A DNA stretch of 64,000 nt. Origin: Mesorhizobium sp. B2-1-8. Its GTDB lineage: Bacteria > Pseudomonadota > Alphaproteobacteria > Rhizobiales > Rhizobiaceae. The stretch is from contig NZ_CP083952.1 in assembly GCF_006442545.2 (NCBI RefSeq), positions 1,302,001 to 1,366,000 of the forward strand, in the 5' to 3' direction. The stretch's first letter is position 1; each line of letters begins with the position of its first letter. Shown here in pieces: positions 17,656 to 27,543 of the stretch. The translations under genes were made by a program, and so were the position numbers. A model generated the notes under the pieces. It searched no databases, was not told the DNA's origin, and worked only from the letters and a program-made list of their open reading frames with translations.

Positions 17656-18689
17656 GCCTTTCCCCCCGTCTCATTGCACCGGAAAAGCGCGGCGAGGATG
17701 CCGAACAGACCTTGCGGCCGCAGACGCTCGACGATTTTGTCGGCCAGGCGGCGGTGCGGGCCAATCTCAAAGTGTTCATCGAGGCCGCCAAGGGCCGCAA
17801 GGAGGCGCTCGACCATGTGCTGTTCGTCGGGCCGCCGGGGCTGGGCAAGACGACGCTGGCGCAGATCATGGCGCGTGAGCTCGGCGTCAATTTCCGCTCC
17901 ACCTCCGGGCCGGTCATCGCCAAGGCAGGCGATCTCGCGGCGCTGCTGACCAATCTCGAAGAAGGCGATGTGCTGTTCATCGACGAGATCCACAGGCTCA
18001 ACCCGGCAGTGGAGGAAATCCTCTACCCGGCGATGGAGGATTTCCAGCTCGACCTGATCATCGGCGAGGGACCGGCGGCGCGCTCGGTCAAGATCGACCT
18101 TGCCCGGTTCACCCTGGTGGCAGCCACCACGCGGCTCGGCCTGCTCACCAATCCATTGCGTGACCGCTTCGGCATTCCAGTGCGGCTCAACTTCTACACG
18201 GTCGAGGAGTTGGAGCAGATCGTGCGGCGCGGCGCGCGCATCCTGCAGATGCCGCTCGGCAACGACGGCGCGCTCGAGATCGCGCGGCGCGCGCGCGGCA
18301 CGCCGCGCATTGCCGGACGGCTGTTGCGGCGCGTGCGCGATTTCGCCTCGGTCGCCGGTGACGGCCATGTCGACCGCCTGATCGCCGACGAGGCCTTGAC
18401 CCGGCTCGAAGTCGACGCACTCGGGCTCGACGCGCTCGACCGCCGCTATCTCGGCATGATCGCGCGCAATTTCGGCGGCGGGCCGGTCGGCATCGAGACC
18501 ATCGCGGCGGGCCTGTCCGAGCCGCGCGACGCCATCGAGGACATTATCGAACCCTATCTGATCCAGCAGGGCTTCATCCAGCGCACGCCGCGCGGCCGCA
18601 TGCTGACCGCCAACGCCTGGCGCCATCTCGGCCTCGACGCGCCGAAGGATCTGGCGCAGCAGCAGATCAATCTGTTCCAGGAAGAGTAG
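17652..18689 (+). CDS. ruvB: Holliday junction branch migration ATPase RuvB
   Basis: A 345-residue AAA+ motor that drives branch migration with RuvA. Walker [10 protein letters not shown] lies near residue 60, Walker [10 protein letters not shown] near 110, sensor 1 in AATTRLGLL near 155, and the arginine-finger region around 170 (NPLRDRFGI). The C-terminal winged helix ends with [13 protein letters not shown]. Its ATG is within the stop of the PIN toxin gene, and no other ribosome site is strong, so its translation probably depends on that of the toxin. Confidence 0.97.
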   Translation: MSLSPRLIAPEKRGEDAEQTLRPQTLDDFVGQAAVRANLKVFIEAAKGRKEALDHVLFVGPPGLGKTTLAQIMARELGVNFRSTSGPVIAKAGDLAALLTNLEEGDVLFIDEIHRLNPAVEEILYPAMEDFQLDLIIGEGPAARSVKIDLARFTLVAATTRLGLLTNPLRDRFGIPVRLNFYTVEELEQIVRRGARILQMPLGNDGALEIARRARGTPRIAGRLLRRVRDFASVAGDGHVDRLIADEALTRLEVDALGLDALDRRYLGMIARNFGGGPVGIETIAAGLSEPRDAIEDIIEPYLIQQGFIQRTPRGRMLTANAWRHLGLDAPKDLAQQQINLFQEE

Positions 18690-18805
18690 CCGCCGAAGCG
18701 GCTTTTCACGCCACCGATCAAGCATCAGTGAACGGGCCTGCGCAAATTCTCCTCATCTTCGCCGGCTTGCCGGCGTATTGCTGGATTGTATCGGCTCGCT
18801 GCCTC

Positions 18806-18852
18806 ATGAATGTCGTCCTCCCAAATCCAGATCGTTTTTGGGCGACAGGCAT
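18806..18852. repeat. Dispersed palindromic repeat, copy 2
   Basis: Degenerate arms ATGAATGTCG and CGACAGGCAT enclose TTTTTGGG. Same family as the elements at 7638, 27544 and 31106; this one has two mismatches in the arms. It sits 34 bases upstream of the metallophosphoesterase start, thus in its leader. Confidence 0.6.
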
Positions 18853-18885
18853 CAGCGCATGCCGAAATGAGGTGTCGGAGCCACT

Positions 18886-19785
18886 TTGATGATAACCAGA
18901 CGCGGGTTCCTGCGCTTCATCGGCGGATCGTTCCTGTCGGTCGCCTCGTTCAGTGCGTACGCCATCGGCATCGAGCCGATGCTGCTGACGCATGTGAAGC
19001 GCTATGCGCTCACGCCACCGCATTGGCCCGCCGGGCTGAAGCTTCGCGTCGTCGCCCTTGCCGACATCCACGCCTGCCGGCCGTGGATGACGCCGCAGCG
19101 GATCGCTTCGCTCGCCGAAGAGGCGAATGCACTGCAGCCGGACCTGATCGTGCTGCTCGGCGACTACATAGCCGGCATGCGCCTGGTGTCGCAAAGGGTG
19201 ACGCCGCCGGAATGGGCTGGCGCCCTGTCGGGCCTCAAGGCACCGCTCGGCGTGCTGTCGATCCTCGGCAATCACGACTGGTGGGCCGACGGCTTCGCGC
19301 AGCGTGCCGAAGTCGGCCCGACGATCGCGCGCAAGGCTCTGGAGAAAGTCGGTATCCCGGTTCTGGAGAACGACGCCGTGCGTCTGGAAAAGGACGGACA
19401 TGGGGTATGGATCGCCGGCCTCGCCGACCAGTTGGCGCTGTTGCCGAAAAAGAAGCACGAGCCCGCCAGGGGATTGGACGATCTCGACGGCACGCTGGCC
19501 AAGATCAGCGACGCGGCGCCAGTCATCCTGCTGGCGCACGAACCGGATATTTTTCCAAATGTGCCGTGGCGTGTGTCGCTGACGCTATCGGGACACACCC
19601 ATGGCGGGCAGGTGCGGCTGTTCGGCTATTCGCCCATCGTGCCGTCGCAGTTCGGCAATCGCTACGCCTATGGCCATGTCATCGAGGACGATCGCAACCT
19701 GATCGTCTCGGGCGGGCTCGGCTTCAGCAATTTGCCCATCCGTTTCGGCATGCGTCCGGAGATCCTGCAGATCGACCTCGGCTGA
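18886..19785 (+). CDS. Metallophosphoesterase with twin-arginine-type signal (YkuE-like)
   Basis: A 299-residue protein with an N-terminal ITRRGFLRFIGG twin-arginine-like signal/anchor, then a calcineurin-like fold. Metal motifs in order: LADIHA (about 62), LLGDYIAG (about 92), LGNHDWW (about 127), LAHEPDIF (about 217) and LSGHTHGGQVRLFG (about 236). Relatives include YkuE and exported phosphodiesterases acting on envelope or lipid substrates. The substrate here is not known. Monocistronic, 196 bases after ruvB, converging on the GH5 gene. Confidence 0.9.
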   Translation: MMITRRGFLRFIGGSFLSVASFSAYAIGIEPMLLTHVKRYALTPPHWPAGLKLRVVALADIHACRPWMTPQRIASLAEEANALQPDLIVLLGDYIAGMRLVSQRVTPPEWAGALSGLKAPLGVLSILGNHDWWADGFAQRAEVGPTIARKALEKVGIPVLENDAVRLEKDGHGVWIAGLADQLALLPKKKHEPARGLDDLDGTLAKISDAAPVILLAHEPDIFPNVPWRVSLTLSGHTHGGQVRLFGYSPIVPSQFGNRYAYGHVIEDDRNLIVSGGLGFSNLPIRFGMRPEILQIDLG

Positions 19786-19793
19786 CCGGCACT

Positions 19794-21053
19794 TCAGGGC
19801 AGACGTCGGATTGCGTCCATCACATCAGGCTCGGCCTTGTCGCCATTGAACGCATCGACCACGCCGAAAGCGCCGCCATAGCTCCACAGCGACCATGAGA
19901 AGCCGTGCGCTTCGGCCCGCGCGATCATGTCCCTGACATAGGCGGCACGGTACCGCGCCGGCATCACATGGGCATTGCCATATTCTTGGCGGATCATGCC
20001 GAACTCGCCCAGCGTGATGTCTTCCGGCTTGATGCCGTTGACCTTCGCCCAGGCTTCGACGGCCTTGAACGGCGCATCCATCAGGCCAAGCAGCTTGTCG
20101 GCACTGTCCATGCTGGCGACCTGCTCATCGAGATAGGCGAGCAGGCCGCTCTGCCGCGCCCAGGGCGCCTCTGCCTTTATACGGGCGCGGATGGTGTCAA
20201 GCGTCACATCGAGCTGCGCATTCGGCACCGCGGTCAACGGATAGGGCAGGCCGGTCACATAAGGGATAAAGTCGCCGGCCCAGGTCGCGCCCTGGTGGGT
20301 CAGCAGGAACGGGTCGTAGGAGTGGAAGGTCCAGATGACGTTGTCGTCGGGGATCGCCCTCGGATCGATCTTCTCAAGAGACGAGGCGGCGGAATAGCAG
20401 GCTCCGGTCAGGACCAGCGTCAGTTTCGTCGCCGAGGCGCGCGCCGCCGCAAACAGCTTGCGCTGGCGGTCGGGCCACAGGTTGGTGCCGTCGCTGTCGC
20501 AATCGACGATCGGCTCGTTCATCGGTTCGAGAGCGACCTTTTCGGGATCTTCGCCAGCCAGCGTGCGGGCCATGCCGCGAACCATCTCGACATAGCGCCC
20601 GAAGGTCGCGGGATCGTCCATCACCTCGCCCATGCCGATCGTGCGGCTGCCGCCGGCCGGGATCAGGTGCATGTCGACGATCACCTTCAGCCCGGCGCGA
20701 TTGATCATGCGCGCCGAGTCCAGCACGCTGGCATAGAGCTGGTCACGAAGGCCTGTTGTCTTGTCCGAGAGAAAAGGCGACGGATCGACGGGCATGCGCA
20801 GGAAATCGAAGCCGGCATCCTTCAACGCCTCGAGGTCGGCCTCCTCGAGGAACTTGCGCCATTCCGGGAAGGGCAGGATGGCATTGGCATCACCCCACTG
20901 ATCCTCGCCGGGCCAGGTGACCCACTGGTCGAGATTGAGACCGCGCTTCATCGAGAAGGTCGCCGCCTCACACGAAAGTGTCGAAGCCGCCAGCGCCAGC
21001 ACGAGTGCCATCAAGGTCTTGATCATCGCCGTCAACAGTGCCATCGGGTTCAT
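19794..21053 (-). CDS. Secreted glycoside hydrolase family 5 (endoglucanase-like)
   Basis: A 419-residue protein from ATG 21053 with a signal peptide (hydrophobic residues 5-30, STLSCEAATFS). The mature part is a clan A TIM barrel: MKRGLNLDQWVTW at the start, VALEPMNEPIVDCD carrying the acid/base glutamate of GH5, and ITLGEFGMIRQ carrying the nucleophile glutamate. Such enzymes cleave beta-glucans. In a plant-associated rhizobium it might trim own exopolysaccharide or act on plant cell wall (inference). It is divergent from ybgC with only 45 bases between starts. Confidence 0.88.
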   Translation of the reverse strand: MNPMALLTAMIKTLMALVLALAASTLSCEAATFSMKRGLNLDQWVTWPGEDQWGDANAILPFPEWRKFLEEADLEALKDAGFDFLRMPVDPSPFLSDKTTGLRDQLYASVLDSARMINRAGLKVIVDMHLIPAGGSRTIGMGEVMDDPATFGRYVEMVRGMARTLAGEDPEKVALEPMNEPIVDCDSDGTNLWPDRQRKLFAAARASATKLTLVLTGACYSAASSLEKIDPRAIPDDNVIWTFHSYDPFLLTHQGATWAGDFIPYVTGLPYPLTAVPNAQLDVTLDTIRARIKAEAPWARQSGLLAYLDEQVASMDSADKLLGLMDAPFKAVEAWAKVNGIKPEDITLGEFGMIRQEYGNAHVMPARYRAAYVRDMIARAEAHGFSWSLWSYGGAFGVVDAFNGDKAEPDVMDAIRRLP

Positions 21054-21098
21054 GCGCCAAAAAATACCTGCCGCGTCGGCATCCAAAAGGGAAGCGCA

Positions 21099-21569
21099 AT
21101 GGGCGATCATGGTGAATCGGCGGCATTGCTGGCCGGGCTTTCCGGTGCGCTGACCGAGTTCGGCCACCGGCTGATGGCGCGGGTCTATTATGCCGATACC
21201 GATTTCTCAGGCGTCGTCTATCACGCGCGCTATCTCGAATTCCTGGAGCGCGGCCGCTCCGACTATCTCAGGCTCACCGGCGTGCATCACACCGAGCTCG
21301 CCGACGGCAAGCATGGCGAGAAGATCGTATGGGTGGTGCGCCGCATGGAGATCGACTTCCGCATTCCCGCCCGCATCGACGACATACTGACCGTCGACAC
21401 CCGCACGGAGACCATCTCAGGCGCGCGCATCTTCATGGCGCAGCAGCTCAAGCGCGGCGACGAGGTGCTGGTCGAGGCCAGGGTCGAGGCGGCGATCATC
21501 GGCGAGAACGGCCGGCCGAGACGCTTCCCCAGGGAATGGGTCGCGGCCTTCATGCCTAGGGCACGTTGA
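21099..21569 (+). CDS. ybgC: Tol-Pal-associated acyl-CoA thioesterase YbgC
   Basis: A 156-residue hotdog-fold thioesterase of standard length. The 4HBT active-site motif VYYADTDFSGVVYHARYLEFLERGRSD (about 27-54) includes the catalytic aspartate. YbgC heads tol-pal clusters and is linked to phospholipid synthesis at the inner membrane. The start MGDHGESAALLAG was chosen because the upstream in-frame extension runs opposite to the GH5 gene and is not coding. tolQ follows after 259 bases. Confidence 0.94.
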   Translation: MGDHGESAALLAGLSGALTEFGHRLMARVYYADTDFSGVVYHARYLEFLERGRSDYLRLTGVHHTELADGKHGEKIVWVVRRMEIDFRIPARIDDILTVDTRTETISGARIFMAQQLKRGDEVLVEARVEAAIIGENGRPRRFPREWVAAFMPRAR

Positions 21570-21828
21570 GATTCAAGTGATGCCGGCCTGCGATGCCCGG
21601 GCGCGGCAATGCGCCGCGCCTAATGGACTAACCCATCCTTAACCATAACGGTTCATGAAGAGATTGGTGAAGATTGGCGTTATCCAGCGCCTTCCTTTCA
21701 CCAATATTTGCCCCGAAAAGGCCGCTAACGGCACGGTTTGGGGTGTCCGGTAGCTTCGTGCGAACCGACCACAAGGGATGCCATGGGCCAGCCGCCAGCT
21801 TCGCCCGGAAAATCTTAAGGACGTAACG
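21570..21828. other. Upstream region of tolQ
   Basis: Contains a GC hairpin (GGCGCGG...CCGCGCC near 21600) that may end the ybgC transcript and a TTAACCAT half-site at 21639 of the type seen in CtrA promoters. The latter lacks a second TTAA, so no full box is claimed. The tolQ promoter presumably lies here. Confidence 0.4.
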
Positions 21829-22539
21829 ATGGAAAATATCGCACTCGCCGAACCGGGCGCGCAATTGTCGATTTGGGCCCTGTTCATGCAGGCCAGCTGG
21901 GTGGTCAAGCTGGTCATGATCGGGCTGCTCTGCGCCTCGGTGTGGACCTGGGCGATCATCGTCGACAAGCTGGTCGCCTATGGCCGCATGCGGCTGGCTC
22001 TGAACCGCTTCGAGCAGGTTTTCTGGTCCGGGCAGTCGCTGGAGGAGCTCTACCGCACGCTCGCCGACCGCAAGACGACAGGCATGGGCGCCATTTTCGT
22101 CGCCGCCATGCGCGAATGGAAGAAGAGTTTCGAGAAAGGCGCCAAGTCGCCACTCGGCCTGCAGACCCGTATCGACAAGGCCATGGACCTGGCGCTGACC
22201 CGCGAGATGGAGAAGCTGGAGGGGCGTCTCGGCTTTCTCGCCACGACCGGTTCGGCGGCACCGTTCATCGGCCTGTTCGGCACCGTCATCGGCATCATGA
22301 CCTCGTTCCAGGCCATCGCCGGCTCCAAGAACACCAGCCTCGCGGTGGTCGCGCCCGGCATCGCCGAAGCGCTGCTGGCGACGGCCATCGGCCTGCTTGC
22401 CGCCATTCCGGCGGTCATCGCCTATAACAAGCTGTCATCGGACGCGAGCAAGATCGCGGTGCGCATGGAGGGGTTCTCCGACGAGTTCTCCGCCATACTC
22501 TCGCGCCAAATCGATGAAAAAGTCGCGCCGAAGGCCTGA
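21829..22539 (+). CDS. tolQ: Tol-Pal system proton channel subunit TolQ
   Basis: A 236-residue inner-membrane protein with three helices: about 22-46 (VVKLVMIGLLCASVWTWAIIV), about 138-160 (GFLATTGSAAPFIGLFGTVIGI) and about 175-200 (GIAEALLATAIGLLAAIPAVIAY). These match TolQ/ExbB. With TolR it forms the stator that energises TolA for outer-membrane constriction at division. ATG 21829 follows AAGGACG. tolR starts 11 bases later. Confidence 0.96.
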   Translation: MENIALAEPGAQLSIWALFMQASWVVKLVMIGLLCASVWTWAIIVDKLVAYGRMRLALNRFEQVFWSGQSLEELYRTLADRKTTGMGAIFVAAMREWKKSFEKGAKSPLGLQTRIDKAMDLALTREMEKLEGRLGFLATTGSAAPFIGLFGTVIGIMTSFQAIAGSKNTSLAVVAPGIAEALLATAIGLLAAIPAVIAYNKLSSDASKIAVRMEGFSDEFSAILSRQIDEKVAPKA

Positions 22540-22550
22540 GGAGTAACGAG

Positions 22551-23003
22551 ATGGGTATGTCCGTAGGCATGGGAGGGCGCGGCGGGCGTGGCCACCGGCG
22601 GCGCGGCCGTCACCATGCGTTGATGTCGGAGATCAACGTCACCCCGATGGTCGACGTGATGCTCGTGCTTTTGATCATCTTCATGGTCGCGGCGCCGATG
22701 CTGACGGTCGGCGTGCCGATCGACCTGCCGGACACGCAGGCCAAGGCGATGAATGCCGACACCCAGCCGATCACCGTCTCGATCGACGCGACCGGCAAGA
22801 TCTTCCTGCAGGAGACCGAGATTCCGATCGAAGAACTGGTGGCCAAACTGCAGGCGATCTCGAAGACCGGTTATGAAGAGCGCATCTTCATTCGTGGCGA
22901 CAAGTCGACCGACTACGGCACGGCCATGAAGGTCATGGCTCGCATCTCGGCCGCCGGCTACAAGAACATCGGCCTGGTTTCACTGCAGGAACAGGATCAA
23001 TAG
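22551..23003 (+). CDS. tolR: Tol-Pal system protein TolR
   Basis: A 150-residue protein with a glycine/arginine-rich N-terminus, then a single helix beginning SEINVTPMVDVMLVLLIIFMV, in which D35 is the proton-carrying aspartate. The periplasmic domain ends with SAAGYKNIGLVSLQ, as in ExbD/TolR. It lies between tolQ and tolA with short gaps, so the three are co-transcribed. Confidence 0.96.
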   Translation: MGMSVGMGGRGGRGHRRRGRHHALMSEINVTPMVDVMLVLLIIFMVAAPMLTVGVPIDLPDTQAKAMNADTQPITVSIDATGKIFLQETEIPIEELVAKLQAISKTGYEERIFIRGDKSTDYGTAMKVMARISAAGYKNIGLVSLQEQDQ

Positions 23004-23010
23004 ACGCACG

Positions 23011-24168
23011 ATGAGGACCGGCCTCACCACATCGGTGATCTTGCATACGGCGGTGCTGGCCTTCGGCCTGTTCACGCTGTCGGCGCCGGCCGCGCTGCCG
23101 TCCGCGGACGTCGAGTCGGTCGCGGTCGACATCGTGCCGATGGAGGCCATCGCGCAGACCTTGCAGGGCGACAAGAAGGCCGTGATGCATGAAAAGCCGG
23201 CGCCGTTGCCGACGCAGCGTCCCGACATCGTGCCAAATGCGCAGAAGGTGGGCGAAAACAGCGTCGACACCGACAAGCCGATAACGCCGGAAGCCAAGCC
23301 GAAACCCGTTGACACGACCTCGGCCCCGGCGCCAGCGCCGACCCCGAAGGAAATCCCGAAGACCGAGGACGTGCCGAAGCCGCAGGAAAAGCCCAAGCCC
23401 ATCCCGGCGACGGAAGTGGCGCCAGCGCCGACGCCCAAGCAAGAGGTCAAGCCCGAGCCGGTCAAGCAGACGGAGCCCAAGCCGACGCCGGCCAAGCCGG
23501 CGCCGACCCCGCCGCCGCAGGACAAGACCGCCGCTATCGATCCGACCCCCGAGGTCAAGCCGGATGCCGTCGCCGAGGCCATAGCCAAGGAACCGCCGCC
23601 CGAAGAGACCCAATTGCCGAGTTCCGCGCCGGCCCCGGAAGCCCGGCCAAAGCCGCAACAGGCACAGGCCGAAAGCGCCAAGGCGCCTGACCGCAAGAAT
23701 GCCGACAAGCCGGTCAAGGAAGCCTCGTCCAAGCCGAAGTCCGACGACAAGCAATTCAACGCCAACGAAATTTCGGCCCTGCTCGACAAGCAGAAGCCGT
23801 CAGGCGGCGGCGCCAAGCGCTCGACCCAGCAGGCGTCGCTCGGCGGCGACAAGGATCAGGGCCAGAAGCTGTCGAAGTCGGAGCAGGGCGCCTTGGAAAG
23901 CCAGCTCGGCGGTTGCTGGACCTTGCCGGCCGGGCTTGAAGGCTCGGAGAATTTCGTCGTCGTCGTTCGTTTCAATCTGAACAACTCCGGCAAGCTCGAC
24001 GGCCGTCCGTCCGTTGAAACATCGAGCGGCAACAGGCAGTTCGATGAGAGTGCGGTGCGCGCGGTTCAGAAATGCGACATGGCCGGCTTGCAGGTTCCCG
24101 CCGGCAAGCAGGACATCTGGAACGACATCCGGGTCACATTCGATCCAAGGGAGATGCTCGGCCTGTAG
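23011..24168 (+). CDS. tolA: Tol-Pal system protein TolA (Pro/Lys-rich)
   Basis: A 385-residue protein: one N-terminal helix (SVILHTAVLAFGLFTLSAPAAL), a very long Pro/Lys/Glu/Ala-rich stretch (about 65-245, KPKP and PAPTP repeats) that would span the periplasm, and a C-terminal TonB/TolA-like domain with LGGCWTLPAGLEGSENFVV. Escherichia coli TolA has an alanine-rich helix instead; a proline-rich rod is usual in rhizobia. It transmits TolQR energy to TolB/Pal. The many proline runs make it a likely EF-P client. Confidence 0.92.
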   Translation: MRTGLTTSVILHTAVLAFGLFTLSAPAALPSADVESVAVDIVPMEAIAQTLQGDKKAVMHEKPAPLPTQRPDIVPNAQKVGENSVDTDKPITPEAKPKPVDTTSAPAPAPTPKEIPKTEDVPKPQEKPKPIPATEVAPAPTPKQEVKPEPVKQTEPKPTPAKPAPTPPPQDKTAAIDPTPEVKPDAVAEAIAKEPPPEETQLPSSAPAPEARPKPQQAQAESAKAPDRKNADKPVKEASSKPKSDDKQFNANEISALLDKQKPSGGGAKRSTQQASLGGDKDQGQKLSKSEQGALESQLGGCWTLPAGLEGSENFVVVVRFNLNNSGKLDGRPSVETSSGNRQFDESAVRAVQKCDMAGLQVPAGKQDIWNDIRVTFDPREMLGL

Positions 24169-24207
24169 GCCCTGACATCCGAAAATCAGTATGAGAAGCG
24201 AGAAGAC

Positions 24208-25518
24208 ATGAAATCAATCCTCAAGCCGCTCCTGATGATTGCCGCGATGGCGATGGGCATGACCGCTGCCGGCACGCTGCCGGCGCTGGCGCTCGTCGAG
24301 CTCAACGTCAACAAGGGCAATGTCGAGCCGCTGCCGATTGCCATCACGGATTTCCAGGGCGGCGATGCGCTAGGCGCGCAGATTTCCCAGATCGTCACCG
24401 CGGATCTCAAGCGCTCCGGCCTGTTCGCGCCGATCGACAAGAGCGCCTTCATCGAGAAGATCGCCAATCCGGACGCAACCCCCCGCTTCGACGACTGGAA
24501 GGTGATCAACGCGCAGGCGCTGGTCACCGGCAGCGTCAGCAAGGAAGCAGATGGGCGCATCCGCGCCCAGTACCGGCTGTGGGACACTTTTGCCGGCCAG
24601 CAGATGGCCGGCGAGCAGTTCTTCGCCAACGACGCCAATCAGCGCCGCGTCGCCCACATCATCGCCGATGCCATCTATGAGCGGCTGACCGGCGAGAAGG
24701 GCTATTTCGACACGCGCGTCGTCTTCATCGACGAATCGGGCGCCAAGAACGCGCGCAAGAAGCGCCTCGCCATCATGGACCAGGACGGCGCCAACATCCG
24801 CTATCTCTCGGATGGGCGGTCGATCGTGCTGACGCCGCGCTTCTCGCCGAACCGGCAGGAAATCACCTACATGTCCTATGAAAGCGGCCAGCCGCGGGTC
24901 TATCTCCTGCAGATCGAGACCGGGCAGCGCGAACTGGTCGGCAATTTTCCCGGCATGACCTTTGCGCCGCGCTTCTCGCCAGACGGCCAGAAGGTGATCA
25001 TGAGTCTGCTGCGCGACGACGGCAATTCCAACATCTTCGCCATGGACCTGCGCAGCCGTTCGACGACGCGGCTGACCAACTCGACGGCCATCGACACCTC
25101 GCCCTCCTATTCGCCCGACGGCAGCAAGGTGGTGTTCACCTCCGACCGTGGCGGCCGCGCGCAGATCTACGTCATGGGCGCCGACGGCTCGGGCCAGACC
25201 CGTATTTCCTTCGGCGACGGCGTCTATTCGACGCCGGTGTGGTCGCCGCGCGGCGACCTCATCGCCTTCACCAAGCAGACCGGCGGCGAATTCCAGATCG
25301 GCGTCATGAAGACCGACGGCTCTGGCGAACGCATCCTGTCCTCCGGCTTCCAGCAGGAAGGCCCAACCTGGGCGCCGAACGGCCGCGTGCTGATGTTCTT
25401 CCGCGACTCCAATGGCGGCCCGAAACTGGTTTCCGTCGATCTCACCGGCCGCAACGAACAGCCTATCCCGACCGCGAATTTTGCTTCGGATCCGGCCTGG
25501 TCGCCGTTGCTGGAATAA
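24208..25518 (+). CDS. tolB: Tol-Pal system beta-propeller protein TolB
   Basis: A 436-residue periplasmic protein with a signal peptide (cleavage likely after ALA near residue 30). The N-terminal domain (about 35-165) contains [20 protein letters not shown]; the C-terminal six-bladed propeller has the repeated FSPDGQKV / [16 protein letters not shown] / [12 protein letters not shown] / [11 protein letters not shown] signatures. It connects TolA and Pal. A terminator follows 30 bases after the stop, splitting the cluster from pal. Confidence 0.97.
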   Translation: MKSILKPLLMIAAMAMGMTAAGTLPALALVELNVNKGNVEPLPIAITDFQGGDALGAQISQIVTADLKRSGLFAPIDKSAFIEKIANPDATPRFDDWKVINAQALVTGSVSKEADGRIRAQYRLWDTFAGQQMAGEQFFANDANQRRVAHIIADAIYERLTGEKGYFDTRVVFIDESGAKNARKKRLAIMDQDGANIRYLSDGRSIVLTPRFSPNRQEITYMSYESGQPRVYLLQIETGQRELVGNFPGMTFAPRFSPDGQKVIMSLLRDDGNSNIFAMDLRSRSTTRLTNSTAIDTSPSYSPDGSKVVFTSDRGGRAQIYVMGADGSGQTRISFGDGVYSTPVWSPRGDLIAFTKQTGGEFQIGVMKTDGSGERILSSGFQQEGPTWAPNGRVLMFFRDSNGGPKLVSVDLTGRNEQPIPTANFASDPAWSPLLE

Positions 25519-25546
25519 GTTCGGCTGAATTGCCACACACGCTGGA

Positions 25547-25570
25547 AAGGGGCCGAAACGGCCCCTTTTT
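25547..25570 (+). terminator. Rho-independent terminator after tolB
   Basis: GGGGCC-GAAA-GGCCCC with TTTTT. Strong; it implies that pal is expressed from its own promoter in 25571-25752. Confidence 0.88.
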
Positions 25571-25752
25571 CATGCCTTCGTCGCGTTTTGGCCGTATTTC
25601 CGCCTAGGGTCCGCGCCAACTGTGGCTTATGACGAAACGGCTGCGGACGGGCGGCCTAAACCAAATTTTAACCATGTTTCTTGAATGCCGGTTAACCCAA
25701 ACGTGGTTACTGGGTGATCAACGAAATCACTCGAATACGAAGGAGAGGCGGC

Positions 25753-26259
25753 ATGGGCCGTATCGCAGCACTTACCAGAAACCCGGTCATGATCGCGCTG
25801 GTGGCGATGCTCGCCGTCGCCGGTTGCGCCTCGAAGAAGACGCCGAACAACGCGGCCGATCTGGGTCTCAACGGCGCCGGTGCTGCGACACCCGGCTCGG
25901 CGCAGGACTTCACCGTCAACATCGGCGACCGCATCTTCTTCGATACGGACTCGACCTCGATCCGGGCCGACGCGCAGACGACGCTTTCGCGTCAGGCGCA
26001 GTGGCTGAACCAATACAAGCAGTATGCCATCGTCATCGAAGGCCATGCCGACGAGCGCGGCACGCGCGAATACAATCTGGCGCTCGGTGCCCGCCGCGCG
26101 GCCGCCACCCGCGACTTCCTGGTCTCCAAGGGCGTTTCAGCCAGCCGCCTCAAGACGATTTCCTACGGCAAGGAACGTCCGGTCGCCGTATGCGATGACA
26201 TCTCCTGCTGGTCGCAGAATCGCCGCGCCGTCACCACGCTCAGCGGCGCTGGTTCCTGA
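25753..26259 (+). CDS. pal: Peptidoglycan-associated lipoprotein Pal
   Basis: A 168-residue lipoprotein. The lipobox LAVAGC places the lipidated cysteine at residue 25. The C-terminal OmpA domain has FFDTDSTSIRADA, IVIEGHADERGTREYNLALGARRA and NRRAVTT, the residues that bind diaminopimelate in peptidoglycan. It anchors the outer membrane. The start ATG follows GGAGAGGCGGC. A TTAACCAT half-site at 25668 lies in the upstream region. A terminator follows. Confidence 0.97.
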   Translation: MGRIAALTRNPVMIALVAMLAVAGCASKKTPNNAADLGLNGAGAATPGSAQDFTVNIGDRIFFDTDSTSIRADAQTTLSRQAQWLNQYKQYAIVIEGHADERGTREYNLALGARRAAATRDFLVSKGVSASRLKTISYGKERPVAVCDDISCWSQNRRAVTTLSGAGS

Positions 26260-26286
26260 TCGGCAAAAATACAACACACTTCTGCG

Positions 26287-26312
26287 AAAGGCGGCCTCCG
26301 GGCCGCCTTTTT
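26287..26312 (+). terminator. Rho-independent terminator after pal
   Basis: AAAGGCGGCC-TCC-GGGCCGCCTTTTT, a ten-base stem plus T-run, 28 bases after the stop of pal. Confidence 0.88.
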
Positions 26313-26439
26313 CACATCCTGACGCTCGAAACAAAATTTGGCCGAAGTCTCGCGCCCTGCTATGAGCCGAGGGCGCTTGGCTGGTCTCACATCGATTGGG
26401 AAGGCGCGAACAAGCTAACGATTGGACGGCGAGAGGCAC

Positions 26440-27531
26440 ATGCATTTGAGATCGGTTCTGAGTGGCACGCTTGCGCTGCTGCTCCTATCAGGCGTAACCG
26501 CTTTGGCGAGCGGTTCCGGGCAATCAACCGAGAGCGGTTTTTCCTTCCATCTGCCGACACTTGAGTTGCCCAGCCTTTTCGGTGAGAAAAGAAAGCAGGA
26601 TCAGGTCCAGCTCGCGCAGTCGAGCGGCGCCGGCGTAACCGGGCTCGAGGACCAATTGCGGCAGCTGACCGGCAAGGTCGAGGAACTCAATTTCCAGATC
26701 CTGCAGATGCAGGAGCAGATCCGCAAACAGCAAGAAGACAACGAGTTCCGCTTCCAGCAGCTGGAAGGCGGGCCGCAAGGTGGACAACCGGCGCAGAAGA
26801 AATCAGATGCCACCACCGGAACCAACACCAACGTGGCCTCGGCCCCGGCAACCCAGGCGCCGGTTGATGCCGGCGCCGCGCCCGGCAGCGATCAATCCAC
26901 GGGCGGCAAGACGGTCGAGGACGTCATCGTCGAATCACCCGATGGCGACCCTGGCAAGGTGATCCCCGGCAAGGGAGCGCCCGAAAAGACCTTTGGTTCC
27001 ATCACCGTCGACAAGAATGGCAATGTGATCGATGCCGGCGGCAGCACGCAGGCAACCGCGCCGGCACAGGACACGGCACCAGCCACCGACGCACCCGCCA
27101 AGGCCGGCAAGTCCGGCGGCACGGTGGTCGCGGCGCTGCCCGCCACCAACAATCCCGAAGAGCTCTATCGCAACTCCTACCAGTTCATCCTGTCGGGCGA
27201 CTATGGCACCGCCGAACAGGGTTTCCGCGACCATATCTCCCGCTTCCCCAAGGACGCCAAGACGGCGGACGCGCATTACTGGCTGGGGGAATCGCTGCTT
27301 GGCCAGCAAAAATACCGCGACGCGGCAGAAGTCTTCCTCGCCGCCAGCAAGGACTATCCCAAGGCCAAGAAGGCACCCGACATGCTGTTGAAGCTCGGCG
27401 TGTCGCTGGTCGGCCTCAAGCAGCATGATGTCGCCTGCGCCACCTTCAGCGAGGTCGGCAAGCGCTATCCCGATATTTCCAACACACTGAAGGAACGGGT
27501 CAAGCAGGAGAAGGCCTTGGCTGCGTGCTGA
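26440..27531 (+). CDS. cpoB: Cell division coordinator CpoB (YbgF)
   Basis: A 363-residue periplasmic protein. Signal peptide residues 1-26; a coiled coil (about 68-110, LEDQLRQLTGKVEELNFQILQMQEQIRKQQ) for trimerisation; a long low-complexity linker; and a C-terminal TPR domain (about 235-355) with NPEELYRNSYQFILSGDYGTAEQGF and AHYWLGESLLGQQKYRDAAEVF. CpoB links Tol with PBP1b-type synthases. ATG 26440 with GAGAGG is better than the TTG at 26422. The linker is longer than in E. coli (total 263 residues there). Confidence 0.92.
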   Translation: MHLRSVLSGTLALLLLSGVTALASGSGQSTESGFSFHLPTLELPSLFGEKRKQDQVQLAQSSGAGVTGLEDQLRQLTGKVEELNFQILQMQEQIRKQQEDNEFRFQQLEGGPQGGQPAQKKSDATTGTNTNVASAPATQAPVDAGAAPGSDQSTGGKTVEDVIVESPDGDPGKVIPGKGAPEKTFGSITVDKNGNVIDAGGSTQATAPAQDTAPATDAPAKAGKSGGTVVAALPATNNPEELYRNSYQFILSGDYGTAEQGFRDHISRFPKDAKTADAHYWLGESLLGQQKYRDAAEVFLAASKDYPKAKKAPDMLLKLGVSLVGLKQHDVACATFSEVGKRYPDISNTLKERVKQEKALAAC

Positions 27532-27543
27532 TTTTTCCTTCGG

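Noticed and set aside
17454..18725. Minus-strand frame opposite ruvB
   Set aside because: Antisense shadow of a highly conserved gene.
19905..21098. Plus-strand open frame in front of ybgC, opposite GH5
   Set aside because: It is in frame with ybgC but has no family similarity; GH5 motifs are on the other strand, and ybgC homologues start at 21099.
21639..21653. TTAACCAT word upstream of tolQ, and similar words at 25668 and 62752, as CtrA sites
   Set aside because: Only half-sites are present; the second TTAA at seven bases is missing.
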